From the NCBI RefSeq assembly GCF_042675645.1, contig NZ_JBHTJH010000005.1, positions 124,001 through 188,000 of the forward strand: a stretch of DNA of 64,000 bases. Reading direction: 5' to 3'. The position numbers and the translations under genes are program-made. The notes beneath the pieces were generated by a model, which worked only from the letters and a program-made list of their open reading frames with translations, did not search any database and was not told the DNA's origin. This DNA comes from Sungkyunkwania multivorans (GTDB taxonomy: Bacteria > Bacteroidota > Bacteroidia > Flavobacteriales > Flavobacteriaceae). Below are positions 33,544 to 41,479 of this stretch, one piece after another. How positions within the stretch are numbered: position 1 is the first letter of the stretch; each line of letters begins with the position of its first letter.

Positions 33544-35448
33544 CTAGACGCTTATCTCATATTGATTATAGTCGTTAATGATAATTTTTTTGGTGGCGAT
33601 CAATTCTCTTAAAGCATCCAAAAGAGCCACCTCCTCGTAGGGAAGCGCATCATGTATTGCTCTAGAGCTTGCCGGGTGCTTAGATATTAGATCGATGATG
33701 TCGTTTTTGATCTTTATGGCGGATGCTTCGTTAGGCAAATTTTTCTCGTTCGAAATACAAACAGTACAAATTCCACAGGATTCACTGACTTCTTCTCCAA
33801 AATATTTCAATAATTGGATACTCTTACAGCGTTCATCATTCTCAATATAAGATACCATAGCGTTGACCAATGCTACCTTGCGCTCATTTTGCTGTTGAAT
33901 GAATTTTGCGATAGGATTGATGGTCGTGTCATCCTCTCTAGGGACCAAGAAAACAATTTCAGCATCGGTGTCAGCTGTGGTGTATGCGATCATATTATCT
34001 TTTTCCAACTGGCCGAAGATCGCGATGATCTCTTTTTCACTAGTCAGGGTTTTATTGGCAATACGCTTAAGGTCAATGGTCACATGGTCTTCAAACGCTC
34101 CTCCATAGGTTCTTAAGATCGCTCTCATCACCAATGAAATATTTGGGTTAGATTCAAGATAATTCAATAGCCTGTTGCTGCTCACCAAACACTTTAAGGT
34201 GGTTTTACGCTTAAAATCTTGGACCAACCTGATGATGTTATGAGTGTCCAAAACCTTAAGGGCATTGTAAGCTGTGGCCGATTTTAATTTGTAAGTATTA
34301 CAAAAATCCTGAAAGTTGAAACTATAGGAGACCTGTTCTCCTTCACCATACGATATCTGAAAGTAATTGCACAATTTCTTGTAGATGTACTTTACGATCT
34401 TTGTGTTTGGTAAATTTCCAAGAAATTGTTTTGTAAGCTGTTCTTTATCACGTTTGCTGGTTAGGATGATAGAAAATGCCTTTTCTCCATTCCTTCCGGC
34501 TCTTCCAGCTTCTTGAAAATAGCTTTCGATACTTTCGGGCAATTGGGTGTGTATCACTGTGTGCACATTGGCCTTGTCAATACCCATTCCAAACGCATTT
34601 GTTGCGACCATGACCTGTACCTCTTCCTTTTGCCAAAGGTGTAAACGTTTGTCTTTTTCTTCCGCAGGAAGTCCGCCGTGATAAAAGGTGCTAGAAACAC
34701 CACTATTTAACAAATACTTGCTCGTCTCGGCCGCAGCACGCCTGCTTCGCACATATACGATCGATGGGGCTGCTTTACGACCTAATATTTGTTTCATCTT
34801 ATAGAATTTGTCTTCTGTGCGGTATACCATATAAGCCAGATTAGGCCGGTAGAGGGAGTTCTTGAATATGGCAGGGTCCCTCAATTCTAATTTTTGAATG
34901 ATATCATCTACCACTTTGGTTGTGGCAGTGGCGGTCAGCGCTATAACGGGAATGTTCGGTTGTAGCTTTTGTAAGTCCGAAATTTGAAGATAAGCGGGTC
35001 TAAAATCATGGCCCCATTGCGATATGCAATGAGCTTCATCGACCGCAATGAAGTTGACATTCATTTGACGGATGCGCTCCCTTACGATCTCTTGCTGAAG
35101 TCTTTCGGGAGAAAGATATAAGAATTTATAATTTCCATAGATACAGTTGTCCAAGAGCGCGTCCAACTCCTCGTACGAAATTCCACTATGCAGTGATAAG
35201 GCTTTAATGCCTCTACTTTGTAGTGTTCTCACCTGATCTTTCATCAATGCCACAAGTGGTGACACCACAATACAGATACCCTCGAGCGCCATAGCCGGCA
35301 CCTGAAAACATATCGATTTACCTCCACCAGTAGGAAGAAGGGCTATAGCATCCTTTCCGCTATAGATGCTTTGGATGATGGCTTTTTGCGAAGGTCGAAA
35401 GCCATCATATCCCCAAAAAGATTTAAGTATCTGTTCTAATGATGACAT
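33544..35448 (-). CDS. recQ: ATP-dependent DNA helicase RecQ
   Basis: 3'-5' superfamily 2 DNA helicase for recombination and fork repair, 634 aa. Seen: Q-motif region (GFRPSQ), Walker A LLPTGGGKS (41-45), DEAH box at 137-140 (VDEAHCISQWGHDFRP), motif VI QEAGRAGRNGE, a RQC zinc region with cysteines in ERCKS and SCGICTVC near residues 530-555. The C-terminus after the zinc region is short (about 75 aa); I do not see a clear HRDC domain. The start codon overlaps the stop of the upstream NTPase gene by one base (TAATG), suggesting translational coupling. Confidence 0.94.
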   Translation of the reverse strand: MSSLEQILKSFWGYDGFRPSQKAIIQSIYSGKDAIALLPTGGGKSICFQVPAMALEGICIVVSPLVALMKDQVRTLQSRGIKALSLHSGISYEELDALLDNCIYGNYKFLYLSPERLQQEIVRERIRQMNVNFIAVDEAHCISQWGHDFRPAYLQISDLQKLQPNIPVIALTATATTKVVDDIIQKLELRDPAIFKNSLYRPNLAYMVYRTEDKFYKMKQILGRKAAPSIVYVRSRRAAAETSKYLLNSGVSSTFYHGGLPAEEKDKRLHLWQKEEVQVMVATNAFGMGIDKANVHTVIHTQLPESIESYFQEAGRAGRNGEKAFSIILTSKRDKEQLTKQFLGNLPNTKIVKYIYKKLCNYFQISYGEGEQVSYSFNFQDFCNTYKLKSATAYNALKVLDTHNIIRLVQDFKRKTTLKCLVSSNRLLNYLESNPNISLVMRAILRTYGGAFEDHVTIDLKRIANKTLTSEKEIIAIFGQLEKDNMIAYTTADTDAEIVFLVPREDDTTINPIAKFIQQQNERKVALVNAMVSYIENDERCKSIQLLKYFGEEVSESCGICTVCISNEKNLPNEASAIKIKNDIIDLISKHPASSRAIHDALPYEEVALLDALRELIATKKIIINDYNQYEISV

Positions 35449-36011
35449 TAAAGGCTGTTGACGACATTTACTACAAAGTTAGTGCGTTCTTCAACAGTAC
35501 CAAAGGGAACATCTACTAATGCGTAGCCGTAGTTGCTATAGGTGTCTACTAGGTGATGATGAATTGCCTGTGCCTGTTCAAAATTCTCGTATCGTTCGGA
35601 GTCGCTGACGAATATATCTTCCCAGGGTTTAAGCACAAATACCATATCATAGGCATGTTCTCTACAGGCTATCGTGAATTCTTCTGGATAGGGGTCACCG
35701 ATAAAATCCATATAGGCGACTACGTCGGGAATGCCTCTGTCCAAGAAAGTGATGGCGGCGTCCATGCTGCTCGCTTCTTCAAATTGTGCTATTCTACCAT
35801 CGAGCAGTTTTTTGCTGAATAAAATAGGATCTGTCAAGAAGAGTTGCTCAACGCCGTTTTCCCTGGCTTCCAGCGTCACTTGCCTCGAGACCTCCTCCAG
35901 GCAGCGGTGGCCGCGCTTCACGAGTTCGTTTATTATGGAGGTTTTTCCAGTGCCAGGCCCGCCGGTTATCACTATTCTTTTGGTAGTCAAATCGAATATT
36001 ATTTGAGGCAA
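35448..36011 (-). CDS. AAA_28/NadR-like P-loop NTPase
   Basis: A 187-aa P-loop ATPase of the kind found in NadR nicotinamide-riboside kinase C-termini and related nucleoside-kinase-like proteins; the substrate is unknown. Seen: strand TKRIVITGGPGTGKTS with Walker A at 17-24, an FLDRGIPD motif (Walker B/DRG, about residues 90-97) and VFVLKPWEDI followed by an ERYE motif, the usual lid region. The start is TTG at 36011: in frame upstream only ATT (36014) is available before a stop, so no ATG is possible. It is translationally coupled to recQ (TAATG). Co-expression with recQ may hint at a nucleotide-linked repair role, but this is inference. Confidence 0.8.
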   Translation of the reverse strand: MPQIIFDLTTKRIVITGGPGTGKTSIINELVKRGHRCLEEVSRQVTLEARENGVEQLFLTDPILFSKKLLDGRIAQFEEASSMDAAITFLDRGIPDVVAYMDFIGDPYPEEFTIACREHAYDMVFVLKPWEDIFVSDSERYENFEQAQAIHHHLVDTYSNYGYALVDVPFGTVEERTNFVVNVVNSL

Positions 36012-36054
36012 AATAAGGAAATTGTCTCTAAAGAAAAAAATGGGACTTTATTAG

Positions 36055-36062
36055 TATCTTTG
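36055..36062 (+). promoter_or_regulatory. Bacteroidota -7 promoter box (TATCTTTG)
   Basis: Perfect TANNTTTG match 25 bp before the ATG of the DUF493 gene. It is divergent from the NTPase/recQ unit. Confidence 0.5.
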
Positions 36063-36087
36063 CAGATGAATTTTTATACCCTCATTA

Positions 36088-36375
36088 ATGTCTCCAGAAG
36101 AAAAAGACGCATTTTACCTAAGGTTGAAAGATGAGTTGACCAATAGTACCCTATGGCCTTCAGAATATCTTTATAAATTCATAGTGCCCACCTCCAAAGA
36201 AAAAATAAACACCATTGAGGAGATTTTTGATAACTTAGGTGCTGTGATCACTACCAAGCAATCTTCTAATGGAAAATATACCAGTATATCTATCAATGTG
36301 CGGATGAAAAACCCTGACGAGGTCATCATTAAATATAAAGAAGTGTCAAAAGTAGAGGGTGTGATCTCCTTGTGA
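36088..36375 (+). CDS. DUF493 (YbeD-like) family protein
   Basis: A 95-aa small cytoplasmic protein of the DUF493/YbeD family (ferredoxin-like ACT-resembling fold, role unknown). Seen: WPSEYLYKFIVPTSKEKINTIEEIF followed by the paired strands NGKYTSISINVRMKNPDEVI, typical of the family. A fitting promoter box lies 25 bp upstream. The following DUF4290 gene starts 87 bp after its stop. Confidence 0.82.
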   Translation: MSPEEKDAFYLRLKDELTNSTLWPSEYLYKFIVPTSKEKINTIEEIFDNLGAVITTKQSSNGKYTSISINVRMKNPDEVIIKYKEVSKVEGVISL

Positions 36376-36462
36376 TTTAGAAAAAATTAGTACTTTGCGG
36401 GCTAGTGCAAACTTCTCTTTACGATTTTTACTTCGGACAGACAATAATACATACATTTTATT

Positions 36463-37098
36463 TTGATAAATAGTTTAGAATACAACAGCGAGCGCAACAA
36501 GCTCATCATACCCGAATATGGGCGCCATATCCAGAAAATGGTAGACCATGCGATTTCCATCGAAGACAGAGAGGAACGAAATAAGGTAGCTAGCGCCATC
36601 ATCGGTGTCATGGGAAACCTAAATCCTCATTTGAGAGATGTTCCAGATTTTCAGCATAAACTTTGGGATCAGTTATTTATTATTTCAGATTTCAAATTAG
36701 ATGTGGACTCACCCTTTCCTAAACCTTCTGAAGAATTGCTAGCGCAACCACCAGAGCGTCTAAGTTATCCTCAGAATCATCCTAAGTATCGTTTCTATGG
36801 AAACAATATCAAGCGAATGATCGATGTGGCCAATAGCTGGGAAGAAGGTGAGATGAAAGAGGCATTGGTCTATACCATCGCGAATCATATGAAAAAATGC
36901 TTTCTCAATTGGAACAAGGATACCGTTGAAGACAAGGTGATATTCAAACACTTGTATGAATTATCCGATGGTAAAATAAGTTTGACCTCGGAGGACGAAG
37001 AGCTTTCAGAGTCTAGCGACTTGATTCGTCAACGCCCACAGAGCAAGAAGAGTGGAAATGGCAAGCACAAGGGCGGCCGCGGAAAAAAAAGATATTAA
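36463..37098 (+). CDS. DUF4290 domain-containing protein
   Basis: A 211-aa Bacteroidota-specific soluble protein. Seen: LEYNSERNKLIIPEYGRHIQKMVDHAISIEDREERNK at the N-terminus, which is the hallmark of DUF4290, then a helical body, and a basic disordered tail (QRPQSKKSGNGKHKGGRGKKRY) suggestive of nucleic-acid or ribosome contact. The gene begins with TTG (36463), or possibly ATT (36460); a stop at 36445-36447 excludes any upstream ATG. It precedes murA closely: 25 bp separate its stop from the MurA ATG chosen here. Confidence 0.85.
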   Translation: MINSLEYNSERNKLIIPEYGRHIQKMVDHAISIEDREERNKVASAIIGVMGNLNPHLRDVPDFQHKLWDQLFIISDFKLDVDSPFPKPSEELLAQPPERLSYPQNHPKYRFYGNNIKRMIDVANSWEEGEMKEALVYTIANHMKKCFLNWNKDTVEDKVIFKHLYELSDGKISLTSEDEELSESSDLIRQRPQSKKSGNGKHKGGRGKKRY

Positions 37099-37123
37099 AT
37101 TAAAATACCCACGAACCTTTTTT

Positions 37124-38431
37124 ATGGGAACTTTTAAGATTGAAGGTGGACATCAGCTAAAAGGCGAGATTCAACCACAGGGAGCCAAAAACGAGGCATT
37201 GCAAATTCTATGCGCCGTATTGCTAACCTCAGAGAAAGTCACGATTGACAATATTCCCGATATCAGAGACGTAAATAAGCTCATTCTTCTGCTGAGCAAC
37301 TTGGGCGTCAAGATTCAAAAAAATAAGCCTGGCTCTTATACCTTTCAGTCCGATGACATTCACTTGGACTACCTAGAATCCGAAAAATTCAAGGAAGAAG
37401 GACGTGGGCTTCGCGGTTCTATCATGATCGTAGGTCCACTGCTGGCGCGTTTTGGAAAAGGATACATTCCAAAACCTGGAGGTGATAAAATAGGTCGGCG
37501 ACGTCTAGATACCCATTTCGAGGGTTTTATAAAATTAGGTGCAAAGTTTCGTTACAATCGTGAAGATTATTTCTATGGTGTAGAGGCCGAAAAACTAAAA
37601 GGAAGCTACATGCTTTTGGACGAGGCTTCTGTAACTGGAACTGCCAACATCGTTATGGCAGCAGTATTGGCCGAGGGAACCACGACCATTTACAACGCCG
37701 CCTGCGAACCGTATTTGCAACAACTTTGTAAGATGTTGAATCGAATGGGAGCAAAGATCAGCGGCGTGGGCTCTAATCTTTTGGTCATAGAGGGTGTTGA
37801 GCGTTTAGGAGGTACCGACCATAAAATGTTACCTGATATGATCGAGATCGGTTCTTGGATCGGCCTTGCAGCAATGACCAAAAGTGAACTCACCATCAAA
37901 AATGTAAGTTGGAACGACCTAGGGCAAATTCCAGATGTGTTCAGAAAATTAGGAATTACCGTAGAAAAAAAGGGAGATGACATTCATGTGCCAGCCCATA
38001 AAGATGGTTATGAGATACAAAGCTATATCGATGGTTCTATTTTAACCATTGCCGATGCGCCTTGGCCAGGATTCACACCAGACCTATTAAGTATTGTTCT
38101 CGTCGTTGCCACTCAAGCTCGAGGAAGTGTTTTGGTACATCAAAAGATGTTTGAGAGCCGATTGTTCTTCGTTGACAAATTGATCGATATGGGGGCCAAG
38201 ATCATTCTCTGCGACCCACACAGGGCCACGGTCATTGGACATGACTTTCAATCGCAATTGAAAGCGACCACCATGGTTTCGCCCGATATTCGGGCGGGAA
38301 TCTCGCTTCTTATCGCTGCCTTATCGGCAAAAGGAACGTCCACCATTCATAATATAGAGCAAATAGATCGCGGATATGAACGTATCGACGAGCGTTTGAG
38401 AGCGATTGGTGCCAAGATCGTCAGAGTCTGA
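37124..38431 (+). CDS. murA: UDP-N-acetylglucosamine 1-carboxyvinyltransferase, Cys-to-Asp form
   Basis: Catalyses the first committed step of peptidoglycan synthesis, adding enolpyruvate from PEP to UDP-GlcNAc. 435 aa with the EPSP-synthase-like fold. Seen: QGAKNEAL with Lys22-Asn23, the active-site loop PKPGGDKIGRRRLDTH in which the usual catalytic Cys is Asp121 (codon 37484-37486), and the C-terminal DIRAGISLLIAAL. An earlier ATG at 37052 would overlap DUF4290 by 47 bp and add 24 residues unlike the family; ATG 37124 (MGTFKIEGG) is preferred. The Cys-to-Asp change is known in other lineages to give fosfomycin insensitivity while keeping activity. Confidence 0.95.
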   Translation: MGTFKIEGGHQLKGEIQPQGAKNEALQILCAVLLTSEKVTIDNIPDIRDVNKLILLLSNLGVKIQKNKPGSYTFQSDDIHLDYLESEKFKEEGRGLRGSIMIVGPLLARFGKGYIPKPGGDKIGRRRLDTHFEGFIKLGAKFRYNREDYFYGVEAEKLKGSYMLLDEASVTGTANIVMAAVLAEGTTTIYNAACEPYLQQLCKMLNRMGAKISGVGSNLLVIEGVERLGGTDHKMLPDMIEIGSWIGLAAMTKSELTIKNVSWNDLGQIPDVFRKLGITVEKKGDDIHVPAHKDGYEIQSYIDGSILTIADAPWPGFTPDLLSIVLVVATQARGSVLVHQKMFESRLFFVDKLIDMGAKIILCDPHRATVIGHDFQSQLKATTMVSPDIRAGISLLIAALSAKGTSTIHNIEQIDRGYERIDERLRAIGAKIVRV

Positions 38432-38447
38432 TATACAAGCGGTAATT

Positions 38448-39026
38448 ATGAGTATAGAACGGGAGCTGCACAAACGCAGCGGATCTAGATGCGAATTAAG
38501 TGGAAGCAATGAAGATCTGGTCGTTTACCAAGTGCCATACGCATCGGAAACTGGAATAGATGCGCATATTCTAATAAGCAATACCTGCAAGGAGCAAATA
38601 GAAAATCCAGAGACAACAGACGCTAACCATTGGCGGTGCCTCAATGATAGTATGTGGAGTCCAGTACCCGCTGTGCAAGTGATGGCTTGGCGAATGTTGC
38701 ATCGTTTAAAGGTCGAGGGTTGGCCAGCAGATCTGCTAGAAATGATGTACTTGGACGATGATACATTAAATTGGGCCAAGGCATCTGGTGACGGTGTGGA
38801 AATCGATGAGGGTTCATTGCATAAGGATAGTAATGGTGCTGTTCTTTCTGCTGGCGATAGCGTGGTGCTGATCAAAGATCTAGAAGTAAAAGGAGCCAAC
38901 TTTACAGCAAAGCGGGGTACCGCCGTTAGAAATATCACATTGGTACATGATAATCCTGAGCACATTGAAGGCCGAATAAGCGGTCAACGGATTGTGATTC
39001 TCACCAGATATGTGAAGAAAAGTTAA
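38448..39026 (+). CDS. PhnA/YjdM-type domain protein
   Basis: A 192-aa protein resembling the PhnA (YjdM) family, named from phosphonate operons but of unproven function. Seen: N-terminal region with Cys15 (RSGSRCELSG), Cys47 (NTCKEQ) and Cys64 (HWRCLNDSMWSPVPAVQVMAWRML), then a C-terminal SH3-like beta domain (SAGDSVVLIKDLEVKGANFTAKRGTAVRNI) typical of PhnA. The expected CxxC zinc ribbon is incomplete here. Start ATG 38448 gives MSIERELHKRSG; an upstream ATG at 38406 overlaps murA. No phosphonate genes are near. Confidence 0.8.
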   Translation: MSIERELHKRSGSRCELSGSNEDLVVYQVPYASETGIDAHILISNTCKEQIENPETTDANHWRCLNDSMWSPVPAVQVMAWRMLHRLKVEGWPADLLEMMYLDDDTLNWAKASGDGVEIDEGSLHKDSNGAVLSAGDSVVLIKDLEVKGANFTAKRGTAVRNITLVHDNPEHIEGRISGQRIVILTRYVKKS

Positions 39027-39071
39027 TTCACGATCTAGGAATAGCGGCTTTTCAAAACCGGAAATGACCTT

Positions 39072-39776
39072 TTATTCGTTGATAAGTGACACCGTTTGAC
39101 AAGCGACCACAGCTGCCGTCTCCGTTCTTAGTCTAGTACTTCCTAAACTGATCGGCGTAAAGCCTGCCTCTTTGGCCAATTCTATTTCCTCTACAGAAAA
39201 GTCGCCTTCGGGACCAATGAGTATGGTTACCTTATGATCGGCGGCTACCTTCCGTTTTATAGAATATCGATATGTATCTTCACAATGGGCAATGAATAGC
39301 TGCCCTTTGAATTTGTGTTTTATGAACTCCTTGAATGAAATGGCGGGATTCAATTTGGGAAGATGATATTGTAATGACTGTTTCATGGCTGATTGAAGTA
39401 TCTTTTCAAAACGCTCTGTTTTGATGATCTTTCTTTCGGAATGCTCACATATGATCGGAGTGATCTCATGAACACCAATTTCGGTCGCTTTCTCTAAAAA
39501 CCATTCGTAACGGTCGTTCATTTTTGTTGGGGCAACAGCTAGATGAAGATAATAGTTTCGTTCTGGCTGTTCGCGGGCCTTTATGATGTCTGCGACACAA
39601 TTCTTTTGATCAGCGATCACGATCTTCGCTTCAAATATCCAGCCCCTCCCATTGGTGATATGTAAAATGTCATTCTCTTTCTTTCTTAAAACCTTGTGGA
39701 TATGTTTACTTTCCTCTTTGTCAAAGGAAAATTGCTTGGTGTCTTCAGTTAATGATGGTTCATAGAATAGTTGCAT
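39072..39776 (-). CDS. rsmE: 16S rRNA (uracil(1498)-N(3))-methyltransferase
   Basis: SPOUT-class methyltransferase that modifies U1498 of 16S rRNA using S-adenosylmethionine. 234 aa: N-terminal PUA-like domain (FSFDKEESKHIHKVLRKKENDILHITNGRG) and C-terminal trefoil-knot domain with ILIGPEGDFSVEEIE and LGSTRLRTETAAVVA, the SAM-binding signatures. Length is normal. The leader upstream (39777-39863) shows a 7-bp periodicity like that before hisS. Confidence 0.95.
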   Translation of the reverse strand: MQLFYEPSLTEDTKQFSFDKEESKHIHKVLRKKENDILHITNGRGWIFEAKIVIADQKNCVADIIKAREQPERNYYLHLAVAPTKMNDRYEWFLEKATEIGVHEITPIICEHSERKIIKTERFEKILQSAMKQSLQYHLPKLNPAISFKEFIKHKFKGQLFIAHCEDTYRYSIKRKVAADHKVTILIGPEGDFSVEEIELAKEAGFTPISLGSTRLRTETAAVVACQTVSLINE

Positions 39777-39807
39777 ACTGGATTCAGTTTTCAGGTATAA
39801 ACTCGCT

Positions 39808-39856
39808 TATCTTTTGTCTCTTGTGTATTGCTTGCTGGGTTCTGGTTTTTGAGTTA
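39808..39856 (-). repeat. Degenerate heptad-periodic leader upstream of rsmE
   Basis: On the plus strand seven consecutive 7-bp units keep one phase: TATCTTT, TGTCTCT, TGTGTAT, TGCTTGC, TGGGTTC, TGGTTTT, TGAGTTA, with TG recurring every 7 bases in six of them. On the sense (minus) strand the units are A-rich and end in CA (for example GAACCCA, AAAACCA), like the CACCAAA array before hisS. They end about 30 bp before the ATG. Confidence 0.55.
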
Positions 39857-40014
39857 AAAGTTTATAAGTTCAGTATTGGAGATACCTTGCCAATCACATT
39901 AAACATTTAAGATCAACTTCTACATCCTCAAACCCATTTCTTCTCCCTTCTCTCTTATCTTTCAATGATTGTTAAGATTCTTTTTCAATAGGTCTTATAG
40001 CCGTTCTATGGCGA
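39857..40014. other. Intergenic region upstream of rsmE, with second heptad-like stretch
   Basis: No gene is seen. At 39941-39961 three pyrimidine-rich units TTCTCCC, TTCTCTC and TTATCTT repeat with a 7-bp period (purine-rich on the sense strand), upstream of the proximal array. This mirrors the distal/proximal arrangement before hisS but is more degenerate. No exact TANNTTTG box was found on the minus strand. Confidence 0.4.
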
Positions 40015-40344
40015 CTATTTTAATTTACTTTTGGCGTGTTCGAGTCCTAATGTTATCCATTGTACCAATTGCTCTTCGGTTTTTAGTCCTTCTTCGCTAA
40101 CATAGATGAATTCTTTCATAGGACGCTTTGTAAAATCCATTGGTCTTACATACGGAAAGTCGAGCATTGCTTGCTCCTTTTCAGAAACTATCCTAACAAC
40201 CAGCTCCTCTTTAATGATACCCACGGTCATTTTTCCTTTATACAAGAACGAAAGTCCTCCAAACATCTTTTTTTCAGTGAACTCTTCAGAAAAAGAACGA
40301 ATTATTTCACGTATTCCGTTGGCCAATGTTTCGTTGCACGCCAT
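40015..40344 (-). CDS. TfoX N-terminal domain protein
   Basis: A 109-aa protein consisting only of the TfoX_N domain (named for the Haemophilus/Vibrio competence regulator Sxy/TfoX). Seen: KKMFGGLSFLYKGKMTVGIIKEELVVRI, the core MFGG signature, and a C-terminal helix with WITLGLEHA. The C-terminal domain of true TfoX is absent, so a role in competence should not be assumed; stand-alone TfoX_N proteins are common and uncharacterised. The stop of this gene is followed by the rsmE leader region. Confidence 0.85.
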   Translation of the reverse strand: MACNETLANGIREIIRSFSEEFTEKKMFGGLSFLYKGKMTVGIIKEELVVRIVSEKEQAMLDFPYVRPMDFTKRPMKEFIYVSEEGLKTEEQLVQWITLGLEHAKSKLK

Positions 40345-40368
40345 TTCAACTTTTAGCTGTCTATTTAA

Positions 40369-41391
40369 CTATATTTTTACTCGGGCATTTGCCGCGATAT
40401 CGTGATCGGCAAAGTCATCATTCAGATATTTCAAGTAGCCTACAATGGCGATCATTGCCGCATTGTCTGTGGTGTATTCGAATTTTGGGATATACGCTGT
40501 CCAGCCGTATTTCTTTTCACCTTCCATTAGTGCTTTTCTAATACCAGAATTTGCCGATACGCCCCCTCCAATTGCAATTTCTTTGATACCTGTTTTCTTC
40601 GAGGCCTTTTTCAACTTATCCATTAAAATATTTACGATGGTATGCTGAATAGAGGCACAGATATCTTCAAGATTTTCTTTTATAAAGTTAGGGTTTTCCT
40701 TTTCATTTTTCTGAACAAAATATAGAATAGCAGTCTTTAGACCGCTAAAACTAAAGTCAAGTCCTTTAACTTGCGGTTTGGGAAATGGAAAGGCCTTTGG
40801 GTTTCCTTTCTGAGCAAGTTTATCTATAAAAGGTCCCGCTGGATAAGGCAAGCCTAATATTTTCCCACTTTTGTCATAGGCTTCACCAACGGCATCATCG
40901 ATGGTCTCCCCAATGACCTCCATATCAAAATGATCATTGACCTTTACGATCTGCGTATGTCCGCCGCTAATGGTCATTGCCAGGAATGGAAAGTTAGGCT
41001 GGGAATAGCCTTCTTCGTCAATAAAATGGGCCAAAATATGTGCTTGCATATGATTTACTTCGATCAACGGAATTCCCAACCCCAAAGACAAAGACTTTGC
41101 AAATGAGGTGCCTACCAACAAGGAACCCATCAATCCAGGACCGCGTGTGAATGCTATGGCCGATAGCTGTTTTTTGTCGATATTTGCTTTGGCAATGGCT
41201 TGCTGTACAACAGGGACAATATTTTGTTGATGCGCCCGCGAGGCCAACTCGGGAACCACACCACCATATTCTTTGTGAATTTGTTGGTTGGCGACAACAT
41301 TAGACAATTTTTTTCCGTTGTGAATGATAGCAGCGGCAGTGTCATCACATGATGATTCTATACCAAGGATATAAATGTTTTCAGATCTCAT
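40369..41391 (-). CDS. tsaD: tRNA N6-adenosine threonylcarbamoyltransferase
   Basis: Catalyses the last step of t6A37 formation in ANN-decoding tRNAs with TsaB/TsaE. 340 aa, ASKHA ATPase fold. Seen: ILGIESSCDDTAAAI at the N-terminus, RGPGLMGSLLVG, metal ligands His114 and His118 in NHMQAHILAH, SGGHTQIV, and AIGGGVSANSGIR. The open frame extends upstream to 41661, but that part would run antisense into tamB and lacks family similarity; ATG 41391 (MRSENIYILGIE) is the family start. It is divergent from tamB with an 88-bp gap. Confidence 0.96.
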   Translation of the reverse strand: MRSENIYILGIESSCDDTAAAIIHNGKKLSNVVANQQIHKEYGGVVPELASRAHQQNIVPVVQQAIAKANIDKKQLSAIAFTRGPGLMGSLLVGTSFAKSLSLGLGIPLIEVNHMQAHILAHFIDEEGYSQPNFPFLAMTISGGHTQIVKVNDHFDMEVIGETIDDAVGEAYDKSGKILGLPYPAGPFIDKLAQKGNPKAFPFPKPQVKGLDFSFSGLKTAILYFVQKNEKENPNFIKENLEDICASIQHTIVNILMDKLKKASKKTGIKEIAIGGGVSANSGIRKALMEGEKKYGWTAYIPKFEYTTDNAAMIAIVGYLKYLNDDFADHDIAANARVKI

Positions 41392-41479
41392 TAATAGAAA
41401 GGCACAAAAGTTGTTGTAATTTGGCAAAGTTAAAACATTAGGGGCTATCAAAAAACTGCGTAAAATACTTCTTAGAACA

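Noticed and set aside
38282..38304. GC-rich palindrome (GCCCGATATTCGGGC) in murA resembling the tRNA-remnant element
   Set aside because: It encodes the conserved MurA segment SPDIRAGI. The likeness to the 32-bp element is limited to TTCGGGCGGG and is explained by coding constraint.
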